From Sphingomonas paeninsulae (lineage in GTDB: Bacteria; Pseudomonadota; Alphaproteobacteria; Sphingomonadales; Sphingomonadaceae): DNA of 64,000 bases. The stretch is taken from positions 2,121,001 through 2,185,000 of the forward strand of contig NZ_CP032829.1 of assembly GCF_003660165.1 (NCBI RefSeq), written 5' to 3'. This document shows positions 1 to 8,113 of the stretch, piece by piece. The stretch's first letter is position 1. Every line of letters starts with the position of its first letter. Under the pieces are notes generated by a model. That model saw only the letters and a list, made by a program, of their open reading frames with translations, did not search any database and was not told the origin of the DNA. The position numbers and the translations under genes are program-made.

Positions 1-232
1 CTTAAAAAACCGTCCCGGGCTGGGCCCGCCTGTGTGCGGTAGAAACGGGCCGTGCTACTGTATTGGCGGAAGGGTCGCGGCCGATGGCTTATTGGTGGCA
101 TGATCCCCGTTAAAAAACGTGGCCCGTGGGTGTTTGCGAACTTGAGAGTGGTGACGCCGTATTGCGACGATCCCGGTTAGGAAGATGACGTTTAGCATCA
201 CCCATACCCTTCTGCTTTGAAGGAGAAATGGA
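1..232 (+). ncRNA. IS110 left-end noncoding region, candidate bridge RNA
   Basis: This is the noncoding DNA upstream of the IS110-family transposase. In the IS110 group the long noncoding end next to the transposase start is known to be transcribed as a structured bridge RNA whose loops pair with donor and target DNA. I see possible long-range pairing between ACGGGCC (45-51) and GGCCCGT (121-127), and two similar TTAAAAAAC stretches (2-10 and 110-118). A good ribosome binding site (AAGGAG) sits just before the ATG at 233. The exact RNA ends and guide loops cannot be fixed by eye. The call rests on family knowledge and position, not on a matched structure. Confidence 0.35.
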
Positions 233-1597
233 ATGGCTAAAGCAAAATCCAAAGACATTGATGCGTTGTCGATGGTCAACCCTGGTGCCGCCGCAATCGA
301 CATCGGTTCGACCATGCACATGGCGGCCATAAATCCCGAGGCTGACAATAAACCGGTACGAGCATTCGGCACATTCACCGGCGACCTGCACGATATGGCC
401 CGCTGGTTCAAAGAATGTGGCGTCACGAGTGTGGCAATGGAATCCACCGGCGTTTACTGGATCCCGGCCTATGAGATCCTGGAGGGACACGGTTTTCACG
501 TGATCCTGGTCAATGCGCGCTACGCCAAGAACGTACCCGGCCGCAAAACCGATGTCAGCGATGCTGCATGGTTACAGCGGCTTCACAGCTACGGGTTATT
601 ACGCGGCAGCTTCCGTCCGGAGGCCGAGGTGGCGACGTTACGTGCCTATTTGCGCCAGCGCGAGCGACTGATCGAATATGCGGCTTCTCATATCCAGCAT
701 ATGCAAAAAGCGCTGATGGAGATGAACGTACAGCTCCACCATGTCGTCTCTGATATCACCGGTGTGACGGGCATGCGGATTATCAGGGCCATTGTCGCGG
801 GAGAACGCAAACCCGGCGTCCTTGCCGAAATGCGCGATATCCGTTGTCACGCCAGCGTCGAGACAATCTGTGCAGCGTTGTCGGGGAACTGGCGGGATGA
901 GCACATCTTCGCACTTTGCCAGTCGCTGGCTCTGTATGATTTTTATCAGACCAAAATCGTTGAATGTGACCGAAAGCTGGAAATCGCGCTTCAGAACCTT
1001 GCAGTCGAACAAGGTCACGATATCGGAAACCTACCCAAGGTGCGGACCAAGACAAAGCAGCCGAACACGCCAGACTTCGAGGTCCGTTCGGCGCTTTACC
1101 GTGTCCTCGGCGTCGACCTGACACAGATCCACGGGATCGGCCCATCATTGGCGCTTAAGCTTGTCGGTGAATGCGGGACAGACCTTGCCGCATGGCCCAG
1201 CGCCAAGCATTTTACATCGTGGTTATGCCTGGCACCGGGGAACAAGATATCGGGAGGTAAGCTGCTCTCGTCGAAAACACGTAGGTCATCAAGTCGAGCT
1301 GCGGCGCTGTTACGCTTGGCCGCCACGACTATTGGCCGTAGCGACACTGCCCTTGGTGCCTTTTACCGCAGACTGTCAGCACGCGCCGGAAAGGCCAAAG
1401 CGGTGACCGCGACGGCGCGCAAAATCGCAGTCCTGTTTTATAACAGCCTGCGTTACGGCATGAAGTATCATGATCCCGGTGCCACCCAATATGAGGAACG
1501 CTATCGCTCGCGGGTAATCGGCAATCTCCAGCGTCGCGCCAAGGCGTTCGGCTTTGCCTTGCACGAGTTACCGGCAGCACCTGAAATGGCTGTTTCT
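1..1597 (+). mobile_element. IS110-family insertion sequence (outermost of a nested stack)
   Basis: The element consists of a long left noncoding end and one transposase gene. Its right boundary can be placed at about 1596-1597 (a CT dinucleotide), because from CTTAGGAAGGCC onward the sequence reads as the C-terminal end of an IS3-family orfA. The left end is at or beyond the window start. IS110 elements normally have no terminal inverted repeats and make no target duplication, and none is seen. The insertion interrupts the orfA of the IS3 element that follows, so it is the youngest of the four nested insertions. Confidence 0.75.
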
Positions 1598-1600
1598 TAG
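233..1600 (+). CDS. IS110-family transposase (DEDD)
   Basis: This is a 455-residue transposase with the two IS110 domains. The N-terminal RuvC-like DEDD domain shows AIDIGS near residue 22, MESTGVYW near residue 70 and GRKTDVSDAAWLQRL near residue 103. The C-terminal transposase_20 domain has HGIGPSLALKLVGE near residue 300 and a serine-containing GNKISGGKLLS. It is longer than most IS110 proteins because of an extended middle region. The enzyme makes and resolves crossover intermediates under guidance of the element's bridge RNA. The reading frame is intact. The stop codon TAG (1598-1600) appears to come from the target IS3 DNA rather than from the element, which may alter the last residues. 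The start is the ATG after AAGGAG. Confidence 0.92.
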   Translation: MAKAKSKDIDALSMVNPGAAAIDIGSTMHMAAINPEADNKPVRAFGTFTGDLHDMARWFKECGVTSVAMESTGVYWIPAYEILEGHGFHVILVNARYAKNVPGRKTDVSDAAWLQRLHSYGLLRGSFRPEAEVATLRAYLRQRERLIEYAASHIQHMQKALMEMNVQLHHVVSDITGVTGMRIIRAIVAGERKPGVLAEMRDIRCHASVETICAALSGNWRDEHIFALCQSLALYDFYQTKIVECDRKLEIALQNLAVEQGHDIGNLPKVRTKTKQPNTPDFEVRSALYRVLGVDLTQIHGIGPSLALKLVGECGTDLAAWPSAKHFTSWLCLAPGNKISGGKLLSSKTRRSSSRAAALLRLAATTIGRSDTALGAFYRRLSARAGKAKAVTATARKIAVLFYNSLRYGMKYHDPGATQYEERYRSRVIGNLQRRAKAFGFALHELPAAPEMAVS

Positions 1601-1637
1601 GAAGGCCACGCAGTTCTTCGCGAGTCAGCGGCCATGA
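1596..1637 (+). pseudogene. IS3 orfA, C-terminal remnant
   Basis: Read in the frame starting at 1596, the bases give LRKATQFFASQRP and a stop. This matches the usual C-terminal end of IS3-family OrfA (leucine-zipper tail, then LRKAT.FFA). The frame is minus one relative to orfB, and orfB's ATG (1634-1636) overlaps the orfA stop (1635-1637). That is the normal IS3 arrangement for producing an OrfAB fusion by programmed -1 frameshifting. The helix-turn-helix part of OrfA has been cut away by the IS110 insertion, so this copy should no longer transpose by itself. Confidence 0.75.
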
Positions 1638-2491
1638 GGTTCGCATTCGTGGAGAACTGGCGTCATATATGGTCTGTTGAGACCATCTGCCGGGTGATGC
1701 GGGTCAGCCCTCGCGGCTATCGTTCCTGGCGGTCACGACCGATCAGTCGTCGGGAGCGGACAGACATGAAGGTGCTGGCCCATATCCGGGAACAGTATAG
1801 CCTGAGCCTTGGCAGCTATGGTCGTCCGAGGATGACGATGGAGTTGAAGGAGGCAGGCCTCGACGTTGGCGAGCGCCGGGTCGGGCGACTGATGAAGATC
1901 AACGGGATCAAGCCAGTTCGTACGCGCAAACACAAGGTGACAACTGACAGCAACCACCGCCTGGGGGTTGCGGCAAACTGGCTTGACGGTGACTTTGCCG
2001 CCGACGTACCCAACCGTAAATGGGCGGGCGACATCACCTACATCTGGACATCAGAAGGCTGGCTCTATCTTGCCGTCATTCTCGACCTGCATAGCCGTCG
2101 TGTGGTTGGTTGGGCTGTCAGTGACAGGATGAAGAAGGATCTGGCGATCAGGGCGCTCGATATGGCGGTACGCCTGCGTCAGCCACCTGAAGGCTGCCTG
2201 TTCCACTCCGATCGCGGCAGTCAGTATTGCTCCTACGACTATCAGAAGAAATTGCAGGCCTACGGCCTGCGACCCTCGATGAGCGGCAAAGGCAATTGCT
2301 ACGACAATGCCTCTGTCGAGACGTTTTTCAAAAGCCTGAAAGCAGAACTCATCTGGCGACGAAACTGGCCAACACGGCGACAGGCGGAAGCTGCCATCTT
2401 TCAATACATCAACGGCTTCTACAACACACGTCGCCGCCACTCATATCTCGGCGGCATCAGCCCGCTCGCGTTCGAAGCCAAGGTGGCTTAA
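1634..2491 (+). CDS. IS3-family transposase OrfB
   Basis: This 285-residue protein has an N-terminal HTH_21 region (SYGRPRMTMELKEAG) and a C-terminal rve integrase core. The DDE triad is visible as D in WAGDITYIWTSEGW, D in HSDRGSQYCSYDYQ and E in NASVETFFKSLKAEL, followed by YNTRRRHSYLGGISP. Length and motifs are normal for OrfB, so the coding part is intact. Without orfA it lacks the DNA-recognition half of the OrfAB transposase and has lost its normal promoter side. It may be transcribed from the neighbouring IS110 element. Confidence 0.93.
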   Translation: MRFAFVENWRHIWSVETICRVMRVSPRGYRSWRSRPISRRERTDMKVLAHIREQYSLSLGSYGRPRMTMELKEAGLDVGERRVGRLMKINGIKPVRTRKHKVTTDSNHRLGVAANWLDGDFAADVPNRKWAGDITYIWTSEGWLYLAVILDLHSRRVVGWAVSDRMKKDLAIRALDMAVRLRQPPEGCLFHSDRGSQYCSYDYQKKLQAYGLRPSMSGKGNCYDNASVETFFKSLKAELIWRRNWPTRRQAEAAIFQYINGFYNTRRRHSYLGGISPLAFEAKVA

Positions 2492-2528
2492 TGAAATAGG
2501 TGACCGGCACGAAACCGATACAAGTCCA

Positions 2529-3249
2529 CTTCCTGATATGAAGAGTTCAGGTGCGGGTGTCTTCATCATCAAGAGCGATGCCCCGATCGGGCCCACGCCA
2601 GGGATTTCGGCGAGCCGCCGGCTGCACTCATTTTCCCGATGCCACTGTGCCAGCTGTACCTCGACTTCTTCAATCTGCTCCTGGAGCTGGCAATATTCCT
2701 TGCCCTGCGACGCGAAGAGCGCGCGAGCAAGAGTCGGCACATCCTGGTTCGCCGCGACGCGATCGAGGAGCGCGGTAATCCTGCAGGTTCCCTTTGCTGC
2801 AATCAGGCCGAACTCCGCTGCGTAGCCCCGAATTGCGTTGATCAACCGGGTGCGCGTGCGGATCAGCCGTTCGCGTACGCTCACCAGCATGAGTGCAGCC
2901 TGCTGTTCCGCCGTCTTGACAGGCACAAACCGCATCGTCGGGCGGCCCATTGCCTCACAAATCGCTTCTGCGTCGGCCGCATCATTCTTGCCACGCTTCA
3001 CGTAAGGCTTCACCAGTTACGGCGCAATCAGCTTCACTTCGTGGCCATACGAGGTCGCAGCCATGCCAAATGGTGTGACGCGCCACAAGCTTCAATGGCG
3101 ATCAGTGTTGGCGACAGCTTCTCGAAGAAAGCCATCGTCTCGGTACGACGAAGTTTTTTGCGCAGGACAGGCTGCTCCGCGCCATTTACGCCATGCAGTT
3201 GGTAAACGTGTTTTGACGTGTCGATACCAACTCGGATAAGATTTTCCAC
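2529..3249 (-). pseudogene. IS110/IS1111-type transposase, broken and truncated
   Basis: The N-terminus MENLIRVGIDTSKHVYQLHG and then IAIEACGASHH are the standard start of the DEDD domain. The frame then shifts near 3060, and the continuing sequence (YGHEVKLIAP) runs into a TAA at about 3016-3018 where the family has glutamine (APQ.VKPYVKRGKNDAADAEAI). The rest, through EIPGVGPIGASLLMMKTPAPELF, is normal until the IS3 junction removes the catalytic-serine end. The gene has three lesions: a frameshift, a nonsense codon and a C-terminal truncation. The frameshift alone could be a sequencing deletion in a G run, but the truncation is real, so it is inactive. Confidence 0.85.
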
Positions 3250-3325
3250 GGACGGTCTCCTTCATGGGTTTTGTAACAACCTCATATTGGCACATCGCGA
3301 TGCCGTTTGGAGGCCGTCCACCCCA
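2529..3325 (-). mobile_element. IS110/IS1111-family remnant, split by IS3 insertion
   Basis: The leftward element carries the N-terminal two thirds of an IS110-type transposase. Its upstream boundary is about 3325, where the IS256 reading frame stops matching. From there, on the minus strand, the sequence TGGGGTGGACGGCC starts the new element. Its 3' part is missing because the IS3 element abuts at about 2529. It therefore inserted into IS256 and was itself hit by IS3. Confidence 0.65.
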
Positions 3326-4089
3326 ACACGTTTGAACGATCGTCTCGGGGAACACAGCCGTGATCGCGTCGGGAAAGCCTTTAAGGCCGTCGACGACGGC
3401 AAGCAGGATATCGTCGACGCCGCGGTGCTTCAGCTCGTTCATGACGCGCAACCAGAACTTGGCGCCTTCGTTCTGTTCGAGCCACAGTCCGAGCACCTCC
3501 TTGCCGCCATCGGCGCGGACGCCAAGCGCAATGTGGATCGCCTTGTTGCTCACCATCCCCTCATCCCGGATCTTGACCCGCAGCGCATCGAAGAAGACCA
3601 GCGGATAAACCGGATCCAGTGGCCGCTGCTGCCAGGTCACCACTTCGTCGAACACGGCATCGGTCACCGTGCTGTCAGATCGGGCGATACACAGATGCCG
3701 TAAAGGTCATGCAGGTGTCCCACGATCTCACGCGTGCTCATGCCGCGCGCGTACATCGAGATGATCTTCTCATCGAAGCCGGGAAAGCGCCGCTGGTATT
3801 TGGCGATCAGTTGCGGATCAAAGCTCGCCTGGCGATCGCGCGGCACCTCGAGTGCCAGCCTCCCTGTATCGGTCATCACCGTCTTGCGGCCATAACCATT
3901 GCGGCTGTTATCCGCCTGATCCTCCTGCCCAAGATGATAATCCATCTCGGCATTCAGAGCGCGCTCGGTCAGCGCTTTCTTCAGGCTATCCAGCAGGCCT
4001 CCCTGATCAAAGGCCGCACTGGCGGCACCGCCCGCAAGCAATTGGTCCAAAAGCTCATTGGCTATTATAGGCTCTTTGCGTCGTGACAT
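3326..4089 (-). pseudogene. IS256-family transposase, frameshifted and truncated
   Basis: The ATG at 4089 opens MSRRKEPIIANELLDQLL, and the N-terminal domain continues through NGYGRKTVMTDTGRL and GMSTREIVGHLHDLYG. A one-base deletion near 3680 (GATCTGACAGC where the family frame needs GATCTGATCAGC) breaks the frame. The next frame continues as TDAVFDEVVTWQQRPLDPVY and FFDALRVKIRDEG to FPETIVQTC, after which the match ends. Two catalytic aspartates are present (in FFDAL and LLAVVDGLKG). The catalytic glutamate and the C-terminal third are lost, so it is non-functional. Confidence 0.85.
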
Positions 4090-4146
4090 ATTGGGTTCCT
4101 TCTTTCCCTTTATGCCCGCCCACACACGAAATTTCGGATAGTCCCC
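3326..4146 (-). mobile_element. IS256-family remnant (innermost of the stack)
   Basis: The 5' end of an IS256 (Mutator-type) element on the minus strand. The terminal sequence around 4121-4146 reads, on the minus strand, GGGGACTATCCGAAATTTCG, which resembles IS256-family terminal repeats. The transposase gene starts about 57 bases inside it. The 3' half is missing beyond 3326, where the IS110/IS1111 element is inserted, and should lie outside the window. This is the oldest insertion of the stack. Confidence 0.75.
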
Positions 4147-4370
4147 AGCTCGAGTGTATCTATCCATTAATCTGCTTGGACGCGTCGATCGCACGCACGT
4201 AGCGGCATTTACTGAAGGTTTCAGGATACTTCCTCTGTATAGAGTTTTGCGATGTATATGAAAGTATATTGGAGTGGCACCGATCTACCTGATAATCAAA
4301 AGCTCATAAATTAGGACAACTCTTCCGTCTTTCGAATTCTAGCGCTCATTACAGGAACTTTCTAAAAATC

Positions 4371-5543
4371 ATGACGAAAACGACAGACCGGCCTGTGCTG
4401 CTAGACGTCAGCCGCTCAATCTGGCGCGCTTGGTCTGGTCGGCACCCGACCGGCATTGACAGGGTTTGCCTGTCCTATGTTCGGCATTATAGAACCCAGG
4501 CTCAGGCTGTGGTTCAATATAAAGGATTTCGCCGCATATTGTCGTCACCCGCGTCGTCAGCTTTATTCGATGTACTGCTCGACGATAGACCAGATTTTAG
4601 AAAACGCGTGGCGAGCTGGAGCGTTTACCACTTACCCGGTATCCTGCCTCGGCGTATGGGCAATATGCGACCTTATCTCAACGTCGGTCACACCGGACTT
4701 GATGATCCCGGTTTCCGTCGATGGCTCGACTGGTGCGGCGTCTCCCCAATCTATATGGTGCATGATTTAATTCCAATAAGTCATCCGGAGTACGCTCGCC
4801 AAGGCGAGGCGGAGAAGCACGTTCAGCGCATCAAGACGGTATTAGAGACGGCCACCGGTATTATCGGCAACAGCACGACGACACTTAACAAGCTTACAGA
4901 TTGGGGAAGTAGTAGACAACTCCCTTCACCCCCACAAAGAGCTATTTGGCTAGGCACAACAGTTTTGAAGGCTAAATCACAATCTCCAGCAGGCGATCCG
5001 TACTTCGTAGTGTTGGGTACGATTGAGGGCCGCAAAAATCATCTTCTTTTGCTAAATCTTTGGTTGAACTGGATCGAGAGTGGGAGGATGCCAGTTGCAC
5101 GACTCTACATCGTTGGTCAGCGTGGCTGGTCCGCAGAAAAAGCTCTGGCAATGCTCGACCAATGCGACGCACTCCGATCCTATGTAGTAGAATTAAACCA
5201 TTGCAGTGACGCGGCACTTGCCGACCTCATCGGCAATGCCCGAGCGCTCGTCTTTCCGTCACTTGCGGAGGGATATGGCATGCCACTTGCTGAAGCCATG
5301 ATGGCATGCGTGCCGGTTATCGCGAGCGACCTTCCCGTGTTCCGAGAAATTGCGGGAGAACTTCCAACCTATTGCGATCCGCTAGACAGTAAATCGTGGG
5401 AGGAAGCGATTTTATCTTTTACTCCAAGACACAGCGAGCCTCGGGCAAGACAATGCGCGGCGCTGACACATTACAAGGGGCCAACTTGGGCCGACCATTT
5501 TCAACAGGTTGACGGATGGCTTGAAGAACTTGACTTAATTTAA
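4371..5543 (+). CDS. Glycosyltransferase, GT4-like (GT-B fold)
   Basis: This 390-residue soluble protein likely transfers a sugar from a nucleotide donor during assembly of a surface polysaccharide. The C-terminal Glycos_transf_1 domain is clear: FVVLGTIEGRKNH (about 212-224), LYIVGQRGW (245-253) and the E-x7-E donor-binding motif in FPSLAEGYGMPLAEA (E300 and E308). The N-terminal region has TGIDRVCLSYVRHY, common in GT4 enzymes of exopolysaccharide clusters. Base composition is clearly lower in GC than the housekeeping genes, suggesting acquisition by transfer. No partner genes remain next to it on this strand. The neighbours are IS elements and, beyond IS66, a methyltransferase. Substrate unknown. 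Confidence 0.85.
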   Translation: MTKTTDRPVLLDVSRSIWRAWSGRHPTGIDRVCLSYVRHYRTQAQAVVQYKGFRRILSSPASSALFDVLLDDRPDFRKRVASWSVYHLPGILPRRMGNMRPYLNVGHTGLDDPGFRRWLDWCGVSPIYMVHDLIPISHPEYARQGEAEKHVQRIKTVLETATGIIGNSTTTLNKLTDWGSSRQLPSPPQRAIWLGTTVLKAKSQSPAGDPYFVVLGTIEGRKNHLLLLNLWLNWIESGRMPVARLYIVGQRGWSAEKALAMLDQCDALRSYVVELNHCSDAALADLIGNARALVFPSLAEGYGMPLAEAMMACVPVIASDLPVFREIAGELPTYCDPLDSKSWEEAILSFTPRHSEPRARQCAALTHYKGPTWADHFQQVDGWLEELDLI

Positions 5544-5599
5544 CATGCAAGTTCTCTCTTCGGCGAGAATAAATGCTTTTAGAACATCCTGCATTGCTG

Positions 5600-5607
5600 G
5601 TTGAATG
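5600..5607. repeat. IS66 target-site duplication, left copy
   Basis: GTTGAATG lies directly outside the left inverted repeat and is identical to 8106-8113. Eight bases is the duplication length expected for IS66. Confidence 0.95.
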
Positions 5608-5629
5608 GTAAGCGCTAAATCCTTCCCAC
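5608..5629. repeat. IS66 inverted repeat, tnpC side
   Basis: GTAAGCGCTAAATCC and the following seven bases match the reverse complement of 8084-8105 with a few differences. The GTAAGCG tip is typical of IS66. Confidence 0.93.
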
Positions 5630-5638
5630 GGGGATTGG

Positions 5639-7201
5639 TTATGCGGCTTGCGCAGTGATGCTCGGCAGGTTCGCGGCCCGGCTGTCAGTCCAGTTATATG
5701 GCAACAGATCATCGATGGGGTCACCATCGTTTCGAAGGATGATCCGGCCAAGAACGTCGGTGAGATAGGCTTGCGGATCGATGGCGTTGAGCTTGCAGGT
5801 TTCGACCATGCTGGCGATGATTGCCCAGTTTTCGGCACCGAGGTCGTGACCTGCGAAGAGTGCATTTTTCCTTTGCAGCGCGATCGGCCGCATCGAACGC
5901 TCGACGGTATTGTTGTCGAGCTCGATGCGCCCGTCTTCGAGGAAGCGATTGAGGCCGTTCCAGTGATTGAGGGCATAGCCGATTGCTTCTGCTGTTCCCG
6001 AGCCACGTGGCAGTCTGGGCAACATATCTTTCAGCCAGGGCTTCATCGCCGCGACCAGAGGCGCGGCTTCGGCCTGACGGATTGCGCGGCGATGCTCGGG
6101 GTCTAATTCCCGGATTTTGGCCTCGATGGCGTACAGCCGGGCGATCTGGCGCAGCGCCTCATCGGCGACCGGCGCGTTGCCGCCTTTGGTCGCGTCGAAG
6201 AAGCCCCGCCGCACGTGCGCCCAACAAAAGGCGAGCTTGCCCGCGCCACCGGCACGATCGGCTGCCTCGATATGCTTATAGGCCCCATAGCCATCACACT
6301 GGACGATGCCGTGATAGCCGCCGAGCAGCTGCGCCGCCCAGACTTTGCCGCGCCCCGGCATGTAGCTGTAGACGACCGCCGGCGGATCGGTCCCGCCATG
6401 AGCACGGTCGTCGCGGGCGATCGCCCATAAATAGCCGGTTTTTGTCTTGCCCGTCCCCGGTGCCAGCACCCGCGCAGTGGTCTCATCGACAAAGAGCCGG
6501 TCACCCGACAGCAGTTCAGCCTTCATGCGGCGGGTAATCCGCCCGAGCCACGCGGCGCTGCGTCCCGCCCAGTTGCACATCGTACCGCGGTCGATTTCGA
6601 TGCCCTGGCGACGCAGTGCCTGTGCCTGCCGGTAAAAAGGACCATGGTCGGCGTATTTCCTGACGATCATGTCGGCGATCAGCGCCTCGGTTGGAAGGCC
6701 GCCCGGCACGACATGCTTTGGCGCGGGTGCCTGGAACACACCGTCGCTGCATGTGCGGCACGCCATCTTCGGACGCACCGTTACGATCACGCGATACTGG
6801 ACGGGGATGACATCGAGCCGACTGGCGACATCCTCGTCGATACAGTGCAGCGCACCGCCGCAGCAGGGACATTCGGTTTCGACCGGCATGATCACTTCGC
6901 GGATCCGTGGCAGATGCGCTGGCAGCGAAGCGCGTTCGGTGGTTTCCTTGCGCTTCTTCTCGGCTTTCGGACCGACCGGCGATTGTTCGGCGAGCGCCAA
7001 CAGCTCGGCCTGCGCGACTTCGATATCCTCGAGCGCCAGCGCCAGTTGATCGGCACTGAGCTTTTCAGAGCGCCTGCCGAACGTTGCCCGCTTCAGCTGA
7101 TCGAGCAGATGCTGCATCCGCGCCTCGCGTTCGAGCCCTGCGATTATCATCGCTTTGAGGACTCCGACATCGTCGGGAAGGTCGGCTTCGCTCGCAGACA
7201 T
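5639..7201 (-). CDS. tnpC: IS66-family transposase TnpC
   Basis: This 520-residue transposase has all IS66 parts. There is an N-terminal leucine-rich coiled region with LDQLKRATFGRRSEKL (about 33-48). A zinc-finger region has CPCCGG and CRTC. The DDE core shows LFVDETTARVLAPG, VQCDGYGAYKHI and ELDNNTVERSMRPIALQRKN. The C-terminal IS66_C tail ends LTDVLGRI...DDLLPYNW. The length is normal and the frame is open. TnpC catalyses transposition, and IS66 also needs TnpA and TnpB, both present just upstream, so the element may be active. Confidence 0.97.
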   Translation of the reverse strand: MSASEADLPDDVGVLKAMIIAGLEREARMQHLLDQLKRATFGRRSEKLSADQLALALEDIEVAQAELLALAEQSPVGPKAEKKRKETTERASLPAHLPRIREVIMPVETECPCCGGALHCIDEDVASRLDVIPVQYRVIVTVRPKMACRTCSDGVFQAPAPKHVVPGGLPTEALIADMIVRKYADHGPFYRQAQALRRQGIEIDRGTMCNWAGRSAAWLGRITRRMKAELLSGDRLFVDETTARVLAPGTGKTKTGYLWAIARDDRAHGGTDPPAVVYSYMPGRGKVWAAQLLGGYHGIVQCDGYGAYKHIEAADRAGGAGKLAFCWAHVRRGFFDATKGGNAPVADEALRQIARLYAIEAKIRELDPEHRRAIRQAEAAPLVAAMKPWLKDMLPRLPRGSGTAEAIGYALNHWNGLNRFLEDGRIELDNNTVERSMRPIALQRKNALFAGHDLGAENWAIIASMVETCKLNAIDPQAYLTDVLGRIILRNDGDPIDDLLPYNWTDSRAANLPSITAQAA

Positions 7202-7269
7202 GGACTATTTCTGGCATGTTTTTCCGCCGTCGCAACCACCATTTCGACGAGCAGATTCAGGCGTGCGAC

Positions 7270-7623
7270 CTACTGCGCAACCTGCGGTTTTTGCACCCGG
7301 GCCGCATGCATTCGGGTCCATTGCAGACCCTCGAACAGCGCCGACGCCTGGCTCGGCGTCAGTCGCATCACGTCGTCACCAACCCGCGGCCAGCAAAAGC
7401 CGCCGGTCTGGAGAACCTTGCTCACCAGCACCAGTCCCGTGCCGTCCCAGACCAGCAGCTTGATCCGGTTCGCGCGTTTCGAGCGGAAGATATACGCCAC
7501 GCCCGAGAACGGCTTCAAACCAAGCTCATTCTCGACCAGCGCTGCCAGGCTGACGGCTCCTTTCCTGAAGTCGACCGGCTTGGTCGCAACCATCACTTTG
7601 AGCGGTCCCGGCGGAAGGATCAC
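7270..7623 (-). CDS. tnpB: IS66 accessory protein TnpB
   Basis: This 117-residue protein is the IS66 Orf2-like family: LKVMVATKPVDFRKG near the start, then FSGVAYIFRSKRANRIKLLVWDGTGLVLVSK, which is the family signature. It is required with TnpA for IS66 transposition, though its biochemical role is not settled. Its ATG overlaps the stop of tnpA by four bases (ATGA-type), indicating translational coupling, and tnpC follows 68 bases further on. Confidence 0.95.
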   Translation of the reverse strand: MILPPGPLKVMVATKPVDFRKGAVSLAALVENELGLKPFSGVAYIFRSKRANRIKLLVWDGTGLVLVSKVLQTGGFCWPRVGDDVMRLTPSQASALFEGLQWTRMHAARVQKPQVAQ

Positions 7624-8054
7624 GTCGCCTGCCTGATCGCGGTAAGCACGCGTTCGATGTGCGCAGCCGTGACATTTTCGGGAACATGGATCGTTATCGC
7701 ACCGGCATGGATCACGATCTCCGCGGCGGATGATCCTGACGGCGACGGCAGGCCAGGCTCGTCGACAACCACCGGCACAAACGCCATCTCACGCGCCTTC
7801 AGCACCGTGTGCCGCCACGCATAAAGCTGCTGGGGTAAAAGGTCATTGGAGCGCGCGATCGCCGCGATATTTGCACCGGCGACAAAGCTCTCCTCGACGA
7901 TCCGCGCCTTGGCATCGGGTGCCCACATCCGGCGTGCAGCACCCGCCGGGATCACGTCCATACGCTGAGGACGACGGCCACCCTTGCTTTCGAAAGTCCT
8001 TTCGAACGTTGTTTCGATACCTGACACCAAGCTACCCCTCACATGAGGCGGCAA
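7620..8054 (-). CDS. tnpA: IS66 accessory protein TnpA
   Basis: This is a 144-residue first gene of the element. It carries a helix-turn-helix of the transposase_8 type: WAPDAKARIVEES followed by GANIAAIARSNDLLPQQLYAWR (about residues 58-80). The C-terminal part IHVPENVTAAHIERVLTAIR is typical of IS66 TnpA. The ATG at 8054 lies 51 bases inside the element end. The first residues before the helix-turn-helix look poorly conserved, so a downstream start is possible. Confidence 0.92.
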   Translation of the reverse strand: MPPHVRGSLVSGIETTFERTFESKGGRRPQRMDVIPAGAARRMWAPDAKARIVEESFVAGANIAAIARSNDLLPQQLYAWRHTVLKAREMAFVPVVVDEPGLPSPSGSSAAEIVIHAGAITIHVPENVTAAHIERVLTAIRQAT

Positions 8055-8083
8055 AGCATACTCAGATCACGGATTGCCGATAT

Positions 8084-8105
8084 GTGGGGGAGAATTGGCG
8101 CTTAC
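8084..8105. repeat. IS66 inverted repeat, tnpA side
   Basis: Read on the minus strand this starts GTAAGCGCCAATTC and pairs with 5608-5629. It sits directly next to the right target duplication. Confidence 0.93.
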
Positions 8106-8113
8106 GTTGAATG
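8106..8113. repeat. IS66 target-site duplication, right copy
   Basis: GTTGAATG, identical to 5600-5607. Confidence 0.95.

Larger units (their letters stand above)
1596..2528 (+). mobile_element. IS3-family element, 5' part displaced by IS110
   Basis: The element contains the last 13 codons of orfA, the full orfB and the right terminal region. The right end is placed at about 2528 (TACAAGTCCA), giving the CA-3' end usual for IS3. Beyond it the leftward IS110-type transposase fragment resumes. The left part of orfA and the left inverted repeat should lie on the other side of the IS110 insertion, outside the window. The element interrupted an older IS110/IS1111-type element. The exact right end is uncertain by several bases because the matching left repeat is not visible. 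Confidence 0.7.
5608..8105 (-). mobile_element. Complete IS66-family element (2498 bp)
   Basis: The element is bounded by 22-bp imperfect inverted repeats that begin GTAAGCGC, and is flanked by the 8-bp duplication GTTGAATG. It contains tnpA, tnpB and tnpC on the minus strand in the standard IS66 order, all open. The perfect duplication shows a simple, recent transposition with no later rearrangement. If the element is removed, the flanking DNA rejoins in sequence with no recognisable gene, so it appears to have hit intergenic or already decayed DNA. Confidence 0.96.
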
